The notes below the pieces were generated by a model. It saw only the letters and a program-made list of their open reading frames with translations, did no database searches and was not told the origin of the DNA. From assembly GCA_013397115.1 (NCBI GenBank), contig VWZW01006278.1, forward strand, positions 1,674,440 through 1,738,439: a DNA stretch of 64,000 bases. Reading direction: 5' to 3'. Both the position numbers and the translations under genes were made by a program. Positions within the stretch are counted from its first letter, which is position 1, and every line of letters starts with the position of its first letter. Shown here one piece after another: positions 1 to 13,100 of the stretch. This stretch comes from Edolisoma coerulescens (taxonomy: Eukaryota > Chordata > Aves > Passeriformes > Campephagidae).

Positions 1-1083
1 TATGGTCACACAGACACTGGGGGAACAGGCAGTTTTTAACAGACTTTGAATAGTAGCTGTTTATCATATGGATGTCACTGAGTGGTTTGTCCGGTGTCTG
101 AGCTTTCTTGATTCCTTTTGGGGGACGCTCCTGAATTTCTCTGTAGCGTGGCTTGCATTTTAGGAGTGAATCTTGCCCTTCTGTTCACAAATTAATTTCT
201 CAAGCAACTTCAACAATTGTTTCCATGGCACTTTTGTTGGAAACTAGTATTTTTGGCTGCCTTTTAATACGACTTTGAAGAAAAAAGTAATAGCTAGCAC
301 AATGTGACCCATGAACAGCCCCATGCAGTGGCAGTAGCACGTAAACATGAAACAGAATAATTCAGTCTGTTACACTATTTGGCCATTGCTTCTTCTACAG
401 TAGTACTGGAAGAAGTGAGCTTTGCTGGTATCTTTGATTAATTTAGCAAGGAATCCATTCAGAACATAGCACTGTATTCCAGTGTGAAAGCAAACTAAGT
501 AGGTTGATTTATTTTAGTCATACCAACCAGGAGTTTTGTGGCACCCATAAAAAGGTGTGGAGAGAGAGAGACATAGCCCTAAAAGGCACTCCATGAGTTG
601 TGCACGTGTTAAGGATGTGGCATCTAACTTAGTCCCATCTTGGTCTGAGCAGCTGAAAGAGGTGAATTCCATTTTCTCTCTTGCCCTGTGTTCCTCCTTG
701 CACTGTGTGTACTGAGAGTGCACCGCTGTGAACTGAGACAGTTCAGGAACTGCTCTTCCCTTTCTCGTAGCAATTCATGTTTTGCTGCACAGATCTGCTA
801 ATTATGTACATCAGACCTTTTACTTCCTTGATTGCTTGAGCAAAAGTTGTTGAAAGAAATGGTCAGGTTTTGGATGTTGATTTTTCTTGGGAAAGAAAGG
901 TAAAAGTCCTCAATGAAGATTTTTAGCTTTATATCAAACTTTGAAAAAGACAAGTGCAAAGATTAGAGGTTTGGTTTTTTTTTTAAGTAATTCCCTCCTT
1001 GATGAGTGATGATGATTTGCAGTCAGACTTTGAGATTTTGTTGTTGTCGCTTGAATTTAACAGACTTGTTCTTACAACTGCAG
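1..1083 (+). other. KDM4A: KDM4A intron (partial, left edge)
   Basis: No exon is recognisable here. The family exon that should precede 1084, encoding the Fe ligands and ending Pro-Lys-Ser-Trp, is absent, so this is the 3' end of the intron between them. It is AT-balanced unique-looking sequence with a T-run before the acceptor. Confidence 0.8.
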
Positions 1084-1133
1084 GTACTCTATCCCTCCAG
1101 AGCATGGGAAGAGGCTGGAGAGACTTGCAAAAG
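1084..1133 (+). CDS. KDM4A: KDM4A exon, JmjC (first exon in window)
   Basis: This 50-base exon begins with the last base of the Trp208 codon and reads Tyr-Ser-Ile-Pro-Pro-Glu-His and onward into the family-conserved stretch ending in Leu-Ala-Lys. It ends with one base of a Gly codon. An acceptor CAG precedes it and a GTAATC donor follows. The preceding exon, with the 2-oxoglutarate ligand Lys206, is not in the window. Confidence 0.93.
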
Positions 1134-4100
1134 GTAATCAGGCAGTTCATGTCCTGCCTTTTTCTGAAGATGGGATGGACAGCTGCAATGGGTTTCAGCT
1201 CTTTTAGAGAGCACAGGCTGGCATGACTGAACTGATAATTTGCCTTTTAGAATATAGATTACATTACTTCTGAATGTTTGCTTATAGGATACACACAAGA
1301 TAAATGTCACATTACAAATAATGAACTTGTGGTCTGTCTAACCTTTAATGAGAAAATTCTTAGCTATTGCTTATTAAAACTGGAAGGTTATGGCCAAGGG
1401 AGGATCCTTCTATTTGAGGTCTTATTTATGTTCTTTCAAACTGGCAGCTGTTAAAAGATAAATCTTGGGGAGTTGTCATTTTTTTTCAGCATGCAGAATA
1501 GCACACTTCAGATAAGGTGGTCCATACTTGTAGGAAAAAAGTGTCTAAACAGTAATTTTTCATAAAAACTGCTGAAAAACAAATTTTTTGTTTGAGCACG
1601 ATGGTAACATCTCTCCTTCTCTTTATTTTAAACAGGTTTTTTCCCAGGAAGTGCCCAAAGCTGTGAAGCATTTCTCCGTCACAAGATGACTCTCATCTCT
1701 CCATCAATTCTGAAGAAATATGGAATTCCATTTGATAAGGTGTAGAAAAGTAATCGTGGTTATAACAGCTTGATCAGGAGGTTCCTGCAGCCTTGTCTTG
1801 TTTCTGACAGCAGCCAGTAGCAGATGCTTAGAGAGGAAAATAGAAACAGGCAGGGTATAAGGCAGCCCTTCCTATTGTACTTTCATTTATCTGGCAGTCA
1901 GGGCCTGAAAGAGTTTGAGACAGAAAAATCTGTCAAGGGCTCCTAAAAACAAATGCTTGGTTTTCTGTGATTTTTTTTATTTTATTTTTTAACTTAAAAC
2001 TAAACATTACCTCCTGTGTTAGATTCACTTCACTGTTTAGATGTGTATTCAGTGAAATGAGATTGTTCTTTTTTTGTTTCAATCTTGGCCCTGCTAATTT
2101 TGTTTGTTGCAGTCTGCTTTCTCAATAGAAAATAAGGGTTGTTCCCTGTTAATTTTTTAATTACATTAGTAACTTTATAGGCTTCCTTACTTTCTTAGGT
2201 AATGACCTGAGAAATGTCATTCCCCCTCCCACACAGAGTTATTAAAGATCTAGTCTTTGAGTTCTTATTCAGAAATACTGTCTCATTTGCCTGGGCAGCT
2301 GAAGGATTTTTTTGTCATAAACCTTTACAGTGGAGAAATGGTGAAGAGCAACAGTGGAAGGCTGACTGAGAGTTGTACTCTAATATGAACAGCAAAAGAA
2401 AACAGCAATAAATTCCCAAATTCTATGTGGATAGAAATTTACTAGACCTTAGATACTGTTGAGGCAAACCCGTAGCTGACACAGATAAGTATCTTTATGA
2501 ACTTCCTAAAGCTGGTCACAAAGTATTTTGTATGTTTAACCATATCTGTGCTACTTTGACCAGTTGTGTTGTGTTTTAGTAAAAAACCTGTTGAGCATGG
2601 CTTTTCAATAAAGAGGTATTTAACATAAGTGCAAAATAGTGAAGGTCAGTATCAAGTCTATTCATTGCAGCAGGGAGCTCCAGCCACCATCTGAGAGTGG
2701 GGGTTTGGGGTGTGCTGCAGAGAGGGGTACAGGAGCTCCTTTTAATCATATTCACCAAGTACATTCTTAAATTCTGAATAACACTGTGATGTCTCAATTG
2801 TCTTCTAGGTGACACAGGAGGCTGGAGAGTTCATGATAACCTTTCCGTACAGCTATCATGCTGGCTTTAACCACGGCTTTAACTGTGCTGAATCTACCAA
2901 CTTTGCTACTCTTCGGTGGATTGAGTACGGGAAGCAGTCAGTGCTGGTGAGTGGTCTGCTGCCATCAGTAAGCCCCCACTGTTTGTTCTAAGGGAGTTGT
3001 TTCAGGGCTTTTAAGACGTGATGTTTGCTTTCTCATAAAGTAGCAACATTCAGGCAAAGTCCTGCTTCATGCCCTTGTGTCAACCGTGGCTAGCGTGCAA
3101 CATGTTTTGTAACTTAGTAACTTTTTTGTAACTTTGTGCAGCTCAAGTGAGGCGTCAAAGAAAAACGGGGGACTGGTTGTCTTTCCAGAGATGAAAGAAT
3201 ATCCTTGGTGGGCAGAGCTCATCAGTATTTTTCTCCAGTATTTTAACCATTATTCATTCAGTGTTTAGCCTGGAATACGACTTTGGTAACTTAAATGACT
3301 TATCAAAATAAGTATCTTGGCTGAACCTCTAGACTGGGTAGTGTTATATCCCTTATGAACAAGGATTGTGTTTTCAGAAGCTGCAACGAAATGAGTGCTT
3401 TGAAGCACTAGCTGTAACCATGCCTGGATGAAGGGAACTTCTACTGCTCTGAGTAGGCCCAGAGTTTGTGTGGCTCTGATTCCTTCATTATAGTCTCTGG
3501 TTTTGCTCCTTGTTTCTGTATGAGCTCATTTTAAAACAGTCAGCTTCTACCAGCAACTCTGTAAATAGACTGGTGAGCTTTCTTTCCTAGTTGTGATAAC
3601 ATCTGGTTTTCTGTTTCGTGTTTTTTGCTGGCTTTTCTGCCGTTTTTAGTAACCTAATATAGACCCTTTTGATTTCCTGGGAAAGAGTCTTGGGAGTTCT
3701 GAGGCTCAATTACATGTGAGTGTGTTTTGTTCCTTAAACTCCTGAAAGCGAAATGCTAGAGAAATGCACAGTAGAATTGTTGAGTATTTGGCCTTACTTT
3801 AATATTTTCTGTGACTTCAGTGCTCATGTCGGAAGGACATGGTGAAGATCTCCATGGATGTGTTTGTGAGGAAGTACCAGCCAGATCGTTACAAGCTTTG
3901 GAAAGCCGGGAAGGACGTGACTGTCATTGACCACGCTCTTCCAACCCCAGAGGCAGCAGAGTTCCTTAAAGGGGATCTCATGCAAAAAGTCAAGAATGGG
4001 AAACAGTGTGCTGAGGAGATGGAAACAGAAGAGATGTGTAAAGAGGAGGTGGATGGGGATGAGACAAAAAGGTACTGCTTTATATAGTCCTCTGCTTTTC

Positions 4101-7100
4101 TATTGGATTATTAGAATTTGAACCCAGTTGCAATTAAATGTTTGCCGTTCTGATAGAACAACAGTCAGAGTTAGCAACAATCTTTTTCCCTGGCAACAGG
4201 GTTTACTCTCAATATTTTTTACTATTCAAGTCCACATTAATAGATAGTCTGTGGTAAGCAGGAAATGCACCAGCTTGGAAGGTAGTTTTTCCATCTTGGA
4301 ACAGACCTCCAAAGCCTAGGTTGGCAGTGTGTACCCTGCACTGACAGGCCAGAAGAAAAAGGGGCTGTATTGAGATCATGGGACAGTATTTGCTAGCAGT
4401 TTCTGGTACAATGAGTGCTGCAAGCTGTAGCATTGGTGTGCAGTTCCTGGTTGCTGAAGGTCAACAGGCTAATCATCTTACATTTTGCAGTTAAATCTTT
4501 TTCAGTCAGTGCCAGCTACTGTTCCTAAAGCTGTCTTTGGTGGTGGATTTTTTTGTTGTTGGTTTGGTTTTTTTGCAGTTTTGTTTGGAGGGTTTTTTTT
4601 TGTTTAAAGTAAAGAATGCCTGGCTAGACTATAGCTGCCTAATACATGATTACCATGCTGGGAAGTTATCTCTAAGGATTACTGGCTTTTGCTCTGTAAA
4701 GGCAAAGAAAACACTTCAGAATAATTTGCAAACTATTTGGCTTTCCAGATGCTGTCTCATAAAACACTGATCCAAACCAGACTGTATTTTATGCATTCAC
4801 ACAGAAATTCAACACATTGCCATGTTTGCTAACCTGACATAGGGATTTGTCTTCTGCAGCATCCCCAAGCACCGCATAGGAACAAAAAGGCACAGGGTCT
4901 GCCTGGAAGTGCCTCAGGAGGTGAGTGAGAGTGAGGCCTTCCCTAAGGAGGAGCTGAGCTCCACGCAGTATGAAGCGGACGTGGCAGAGCCTCGTGAGAG
5001 GCCTACGAGTGAACTTGTGCAGCAAGGTGAACAAAGGCTCAAACTTGCAGGTAACTGTGTACCAGGCTTGTCTGGGGCACTCTTTCATATGATGCTAGTT
5101 GGTAAGATGCTTTTGTGTCCAAAAAAGTGGACGCTAGTTTGTCAGAGCCATTGCTAGCACCTCAGAAATTTACTGTTGTAAGATTTGAAATATTACCATT
5201 TTCTAGTTTTTGACTTTTACTCTTTTTATTTTGGTGCCTGCATACAGAAATATATGGGGTGCCTCAGCAGTCTAAGCTCCTTTGTATCTCTGTTGAGCAA
5301 TGTGACCTGTTTATAGGAATTGCTTAGTAAAACATGTGCACACTTCCTGGTACTGTGGGTCTGGTATGCTTTATAGGTGTGTTACTTGTAATTTTGTAAT
5401 AAGTAGGCTGGAGAAAATTCATGTGGTTTGTAATGGGTGAGTTATCCTTGCTACTAGGGGAGGAGCAAGGGGCCTATGCAACAACACAAGAACGGGGAAA
5501 ACATGTGATGCCCCCCCTTGTATTTTGTTTGCCAGCTCTTTGCAGCTTGTATTTAATAATCTTCTCTTGGTTTGTGGGTTTTTATTTTTTTTCTATTGAG
5601 TCTCCCATGAATGTTTGTAACCTCTTACCCACAGCAACATGTGGCCAGGAGTTGGGCTGTTTGAACTCCATACATGTCTGTATAAAGGATCATCTCTGTT
5701 TGTTTATTTTGAACTCACTTTCTGCTGGTTTTGTGATATACCCTAGTTCTTGTGATGGGAGAGCCAATGAGCAGGCATTTTTATTCTCTCTCTCACTAAG
5801 CCATCTATGACTTTATAGGTGTTTGAATTAGTCATCTGCTCTTTGTATGACGTACTGTTGCTTTTTTGTGTGTAGTAGTTTGCTTTTCTGTTTGGTTTTG
5901 TGCAAATAGTTGCACAAATGTTCTATTTCTGCCCAGACTTCAGAAAAAGTCAGTATATCCCTTCTTCCAGATTGTGTGGACTCAGCCAAATTTGAAGAAT
6001 TGAAAACGGTGAAGCTTGAGGAGGAAGAAGAAGAGCAAGAATCAGCGGTACTGGATCTCTCCATTTCACATGCTTCAAATTCCACTTCAGTGTTGCCAGC
6101 TTCAAAGCAGAGTGCAACATCCAGTGTTCAGTCCAGCTCACCTGCCTATTCTTCAGACTCTGAATCGTCTGATCTGTTGGCAAAACGAACTCTCCCTGGG
6201 CCAGCCGGGGTGTTCACAGTCCACAGCTATGCTAAGGGGGATGCCAGCGGATCCGACAATGAACAGACTTCAGGGAAGAAAGCCAGTGCCAGCTCCAGCA
6301 TCAATGAGCAAGAGCTGACAGAGGTATGAATAGCAAAAGAACCGAAAGCTGGAGGGCTGTAATTCCATGGTCAGGGATTTGCTGTGACAAAACTTCCTAT
6401 CTGTGCAGATGACAATTTCATCCCACTGGTGTTTGCATAGCAGGTTGCACCTCTGGGTTTTGCTATACACACAAGAATTCAGATGAAAGCCGTACACACT
6501 TAGCCTTTCTAGAAAGCAAGGAGAGCAAGTTTTGAAAACTTCTCTAAACTATTGAAGTGCTGTAATGGAAAGAGTAGCTTGGTGGTTTTGACATGGTAGT
6601 ATTACAGGCTGATTGAGGTCCTTTTGTAGTAAGAGACACCTATTTGTACCTAAAATGAATCTAGTTTGTTCCAGCCTTTATTGCAAGCACATTGGTGTCA
6701 TGAGGGGTTTTTAATATAAAATTGCGTACATGGGTACATTTCTGTGTTCTTTTAAAGGAGTAGAAAGGATGCAACAAAAATATTGGTTGGGAGAATGTAA
6801 ATCTGAGCGTTTAAAAGCTGCCAATGAATGTTTTGTTGAAGAACCTAAGAGAAGAATTAAAATCTTACCTGGTAGTGTCTTTCCAATATTTTGTTTTCCT
6901 GTTTAAATCTGCGTTTAGAGAATGGGAGGCCAGTAATGATTGTGTCCTAAGAAGTCAAGAATTACACAAAAAGAACAGCAGATAGACCAATCTGTTGATA
7001 ATTAAAGTGAAACTGAGAGACTTGTCATGGCTATTTAAACTAAAGACATTCTGTTGCAGGTAGTGATGTCTCCATTGCATGCTCTATACAGGGAAAAGGT

Positions 7101-10100
7101 GAAATTTTGTATGGGTGTGGATTGTATTCCCCAGTGTGGTGTATTTCGAAACAAATTTTCCATTAGGTGGTAACTGGGAATGCTAATTTCCATTTCAATA
7201 TTTCTTAGAAGTCTTGTATTCAACTCTGTGTAAGAGATCAGAGGTAATGATTATTGTGCTCTCTTCTGGCTTCTTTTATGAAAAGAAGATATTTAAACAT
7301 ATGTAAGATGAATTTAATCCAAGATTTACTTCTGCTTTCAAAATAATAACAGATTCTAAAAAAAGGTTCTTATCTAGTGAGAGACTTCCTGGGTTGTTAA
7401 AATAATAATCTTTATTGCCCTACTTGTCAGGTTAGTATTAATTTTGTCAGTGTGTCACTTGTTTTTGTATGAGGCTAAGGAAAGAGGAAATAGCTGTTGT
7501 TGCAATCTCCTTCTTCCAGTCTGTCTGGTAAGACATCAAGGCAAGTAATAAGAAGAAAGGATGAAAGTGTCCTTCATTTAAAATAACCCTTTTAGTTCAA
7601 GATGTCTATGAGCTCTGTATTTTTTTTTAGTTTATTTTACTAATTTTTTTACTTTTAAATTTGGAATATTTTAAGTGACACAAACCGAGGCTTCTCCACA
7701 ATTCATGAGACTTCTTATCACAGCTCTTTTAAGTTGAACCATCCAACTTGTCTTTCTTTGTTTCTGTCTTTTACACAATTCTTTAAATAAACAGGCTTGC
7801 ATGAAAAGGCACACTGGGACCTGTGAAAAGCATCTATTCTACTGACTCAACAGAGCTAGTACAGCTCTGTGTGGTTTTTCATAGCAAAAGTGCTCTGAGC
7901 ACTTTGAAAAAGAGTTTAGAGCTGAAGTTACTTTGTTAAAAATAAAATTGTGGAAGCATGTGTGCATTTCGAAGAAGTTTCTGTCAGTTCAAAGTAAATT
8001 CCTTCCAAAATAATGTCAAAAGGGCAGGTGCTAACTCACAGCTGAATTGCTTCTCCTGGTCCAGGTGGGGAAGGAGTATGTAAGCTCAGTGAAGGAGAGT
8101 AAGAAGTCCAAGGGTCGTCGCCAGCCGTTGAGCAAACTCCCACGCCATCACCCGCTCCTGGTGAAAGACTGCATCAGTGATGATGGTAAGTAAAGCCCTA
8201 CGCTTTCTGGGAAATTGGAGAGAGGGTCTCAGCTTCTGTGGACAGTGTGGGATATTCTAGTAAGTAACTGGTGATAAACAGGAGTCAGCAAGTGACACCT
8301 CTGCCTCCTAGACAGGGTGCTGATCTCATTGTATCATTAAACTTTTCTCTCAAATGGTGTCATCTTTTTTTCCTGTACTTTTCTTTGGAAAGAACAATTA
8401 AACCGGTACCAGAGACTGTTGCCTAATTGCATCTGCCTTAGAGCATTCCAGTCACTGATGTAAATATTAATGATTTAAAAAAAAAAACCCTAACACCAGA
8501 TTCTTTGGCTGACAGCTTAATTTTGATGTTGATGTAATTTGGAGCTGGTTCTGTTCACACGCTAAGCCTATCTTGTGTCTGCACTGTTGCTTGATTAGTA
8601 GAAGCCTCTTATAAAGGAGACTGAGTTACTGGCTTCCATCACCCTTCTGTCAGTTTGCTTTCTGGCAGTCTTTTATCTCCATTCATAGCTTCTTGCCTTA
8701 TTTAGCTTCATTTACAAGAAGAGCATCTATAAAAGGACACATAATCACTGAGTGAACGCTCTCTTATCGCAGAGGCATCAGAGCAGCTAACTCCTGAAGA
8801 AGAGGCTGAGGAGACAGAAGCATGGGCCAAGCCACTGAGCCAGCTGTGGCAGAACCGGCCACCAAACTTTGAGGCTGAAAAAGAATACAATCGCACCATG
8901 GCCCAGCAGCCCCCGTACTGTGCTGTTTGTATGCTCTTCCAGGCATATCAGGTATGAAACCCAGACTGTTCATGCTATCACAGAGATAAGAGTAGGTGCT
9001 GCTGTGATACCTAGTTTTAAATATGAGGGTTTGCATGTTGTCAGTTAACAGAAGCTGTATCAATGTTGCAGTGTTCCCAAGGAATTGTTCCAGGAGAGCA
9101 CAAGTGGGTGAACATCCTCACACCTGTGGCAGACACCTGTGGGTTTGGTACATGACACTCAGCTGGTCAGCAGAAGCTTTTGTGTTTTGTGGCTTTTGCT
9201 CAGACCACAGAATGCGGCTTAAATAAAATCCCATTTCTCTTTTCCAGACTGACTCCTTCACTTCTAAAATGTTTTTAAAAAGCACTTTATGTCCTCTCAT
9301 AGCACATGGTCTTTGAGGAGCTGGCAAGGAAGAAAAGCTTTTACTTAAAAGGATTTAGGGTTGTGTTTGTAGATGGTATAGATCGAAAGCTGTCATGTCT
9401 TGGAGTGTACGCATGACAGTAGCATGGGATGGGGTGCAGAACTCCTTTGTCATGTTGACTAAATGTGCAGGCAGGAGTCCTACACTGAATTTTTTTACAT
9501 ACCTAAGATAAATAATTTTAATGTAGCTTGAACAGTTGTCTGCATGTTTGACCTGCAACTTTGAGATAGTTTGACCCTTACCATACACTAAGCATATTTG
9601 ATTCCTTTGTGATCACTGTATGATTGTGGTGGCACTAGAAACGTGTTCACCACAGTGCTAGGAATAACGACCTCACATTTTTGTTGAAGGTTTATATTTC
9701 ATATAGTTCCCAATTATCATGAAAACCATAGACCATAGTTTCTGTTCAATCTCGCTATTTCTGTCTGAGAGTAAGTTCTTAGGAATGGAAATTCTCCTTA
9801 GGAACTATGTGGTTGGTACATGAGGATTTCACTACCGCTGAAGGGTATAAAGTTAATGATTTGAGGACAGTTGAAGTTCTCTTAACTTCTTTTGTGTAAG
9901 AAAACTCTTAGCTGCAAGTTTTCAAAGTAATGTCTGTCTACACCAGGCAGTGAAGCAGAAACTCTTCCAGGATTTGAGCTGTGGTTAGAGTCGTTGTTCC
10001 AACTTCAGAAAGTCTATAGCAAGTCTGGAAACTCACTTCAGTTACCCATTCAAATAAAAAGTTGGCACAAAATGCCAGACAAATATGCACTTTTCCTTTG

Positions 10101-13100
10101 GGAAGAAGAGTGTCTGCTGCTTGGGGGAAAAAAAGTCATATTTTCTTCAACTTTGTTATAGATTTCCCTCAGTCATTTTGTCTTTTGCTTGACATTCAAT
10201 GTAAGTCTAAATCGGTAAGTTTTACAGAATTAGACTTAACAAGACTTGTTGAAAACATGTCCATTTCCTTCCACCTGTGAGAATTACCTTTTTTTCCCTA
10301 GCTTTTGATGCACTGTAGGAGGGACAGTGCAAATTCATTCAGCTACTGCAATTTCTGCTAACAGCAATTTTAAAAGATGAGGCAAGCTACTTCTGTGTTG
10401 GCCTATGCGGTACAAAAGATGGCTTAAACATTTTTTCAAAGAGAAAGATTAAATTCTGTTTAGCACTTCAGAAGAGTAGCTTGAATGGAAATATATCTCT
10501 GTAAACTTTGGATGTCTTAGCTGTTTGATTTGGCATGGTTTAGAAGAATAAATTACGAAAGATTAGCCTGAAAGTCTCCTGAGCTTTATATAGGAAACTG
10601 CATTTTTAGTCTGTTTATTTTCCGGGAACAAATGAATTTTAAAGCTCATTAGACTTGTTCAGAACTACACTGGGAAAAACAATGGGGGTTGTAGTAGGTA
10701 TCTATTCATCTGTTGGTAATCCTTCCATATTGAGGTAAGATAAGTGTACACTGATGGATAGCAGTGTTATGATCCTCTGTATTATAGGGGGAAGATGCAG
10801 AAGAGGTGCTGCCTGCAGAGCATGAGCTCGGCTTGGTGATTCCATCTCCTCTGTCCGAAGAGATGCAGTTTGATGTGTATCTTGTTGCTCATTAGAGGGA
10901 TGCAATTCAGACTTTCCATTTAATATTTGAGTAGAAAATAATTTCATTCTGAAGCCACAGCAGCTGAGGATTTTATAAATACAACTACAAATAGTTGAAA
11001 ACATAACTATATTTTCAGCTAACCTACCAACTCTATACTCTTTCAGCACCTTCATTGTTTCTTTAAACTGGATATATGTATGAAATAATGTGTGAGTAAA
11101 GATGGTGTGAGACCATTTTACATGTAAAATTTAAATTCCCTATCCATCCCTCACAGGCAGAATGTGAAGGCAGCAGTCAAAACTCTGGAGTAACTCCAGC
11201 TGCTGCAGATGGAAAGATCCGAACTAAACCCCTGATTCCTGAAATGTGCTTCACTGCAACTGGCTGCAGCACTGACCTCAATCTTTCAACTCCCTACCTG
11301 GAGGAAGATGGAACCAGCGTACTCATCACCTGCAAGAACTGCCATGTCTGTGTTCATGCGAGTGAGTGCATCCAGATGTTACCCTAAGCTCTGGTGTTCT
11401 CTGTACTGAGTCTGTACATCATAGCAGGCCTCTGCCAGTTGATTTAACGTACAAATAGACCAAGTTCAGCCCTTAACAGAGGAGTATATACTTGGGTGCT
11501 GGCCTGTGGAGTAGGCAGTTGGCTGTATGGGTGGCTTCAAAAACACACCATCATCTGGGGCTCATTGATTTTAATCCCTGCTTTACTTCTGGGCCCAAGG
11601 GTAGTGGGTTTGAGTTTAAATAAGCTCTTAAGTGAGATGTGTCTGTTCTAGGTTGTTATGGTGTCTCCCCTGACAAGGCCACTGAAGACTGGATGTGCTC
11701 CCGGTGTACAGAAAACGCCTTAGAAGAGGTAAAGTTTTTCACAGATGGAGTCTGGTGCATCTGGGAACTTGGCTACTAAGTTAATTCCCATAGTGTTGTG
11801 GGTGTTGGGTTTTTTAAATTATCCTGTGAAAAGAACACAATTTAGAGAATGTTTAGGAGCCAGTCTCCTGTATTTTGGTACTTTCAGACCATCATCTATG
11901 GTATCCTTCTAACTGATGCAAAGCTGCAGACCTCATTTGAGTCAGAGGGAAGATGTTCTGCATGAATGTGGGAATAGCTCCACTGTCTGTCTGAATTTAT
12001 GGTAGCTACTATTACTAAGCCAGAAAGTAACTTGTGTTAATAACTAGGCAGGTATGCACATGTGAAGAAAGCAAGAAGAATGGGATTTCCTCAAACAGCT
12101 TAATAGACTCTCAGTCAGTAGAATGGGTCAGCCTTTCAATTATTATTTCCTCATGTTTGTTCCAGATCCTTTTACACATCCCTGAAGGATATAGGGTATT
12201 GCAGGTGTAAAATGAACCCATAACAAACAAGTTGACCCTTCAGTGGTAGGTCTGCTTGCTTTCAACAGAATTGGAGTCTGTATTTGTTGCCCTAAGGGGC
12301 AGCAGCTTTTGAGAGCTGAAGGGCTGATCTTTACAAGGTAGTTAGCTCTCTTTTGACAGCAAAATCATTTTCTTCTTCTGGATGTGCATTTTGAGATAGA
12401 AGTTCTGCAGCAAGTGTGGTGCACTGAACTTCACTCTTCCAGCTAACGCTTTCTTCTTTACTCCAGGACTGCTGTTTGTGTTCATTACGAGGAGGAGCGC
12501 TGCAGAGAGCCAATGATGACAAGTGAGTGTTCCAGATTTTTTTGATTTTAAGGAGAGGCTCAATTCCTGAGTATCTGAGGGTGAGCTGGTAAACCGTCTG
12601 CATTTGGTGTAATAGAGTGACCAACAACACCCTTCACACTTTGTGTGTTCATTGTCTTTTCATGGAGCAATTATTATCTCTTTAGGTAATGCCTGGTTCT
12701 CATTCTGTCGATAGCAGCTGTTAATTGCTTTGCATTTGATAGTGCAGAGCTGTAATGTGCAGAGGTATAACCTACCACATAAAAATAAGGTTCCAAATGA
12801 ACTAACATCTCTCAGTACCTTCTCTACAGAGGATTTTGATTTTTCCATCTAATTTGTGGTTACAGTGATGACTAAGGGCAGCCATAGTTTTAGGTAGCAC
12901 AACATTGAAATTCAAGGTACCTCTACAGCAAAATGTGCATGCAACTGCCTGTCCTGTGTCCTTTGGGTGTGGTGGATCATCTAAAGTTATTTGATGCAAA
13001 ATAGCAGTGGGGCAGACTTGTAGCACCATGAAATAACTTAAGCTTGGCCAGGCAGCCTTTTATCATGCAAGAGTCACTAAATTGCTGTCCTGTTAAGCCT

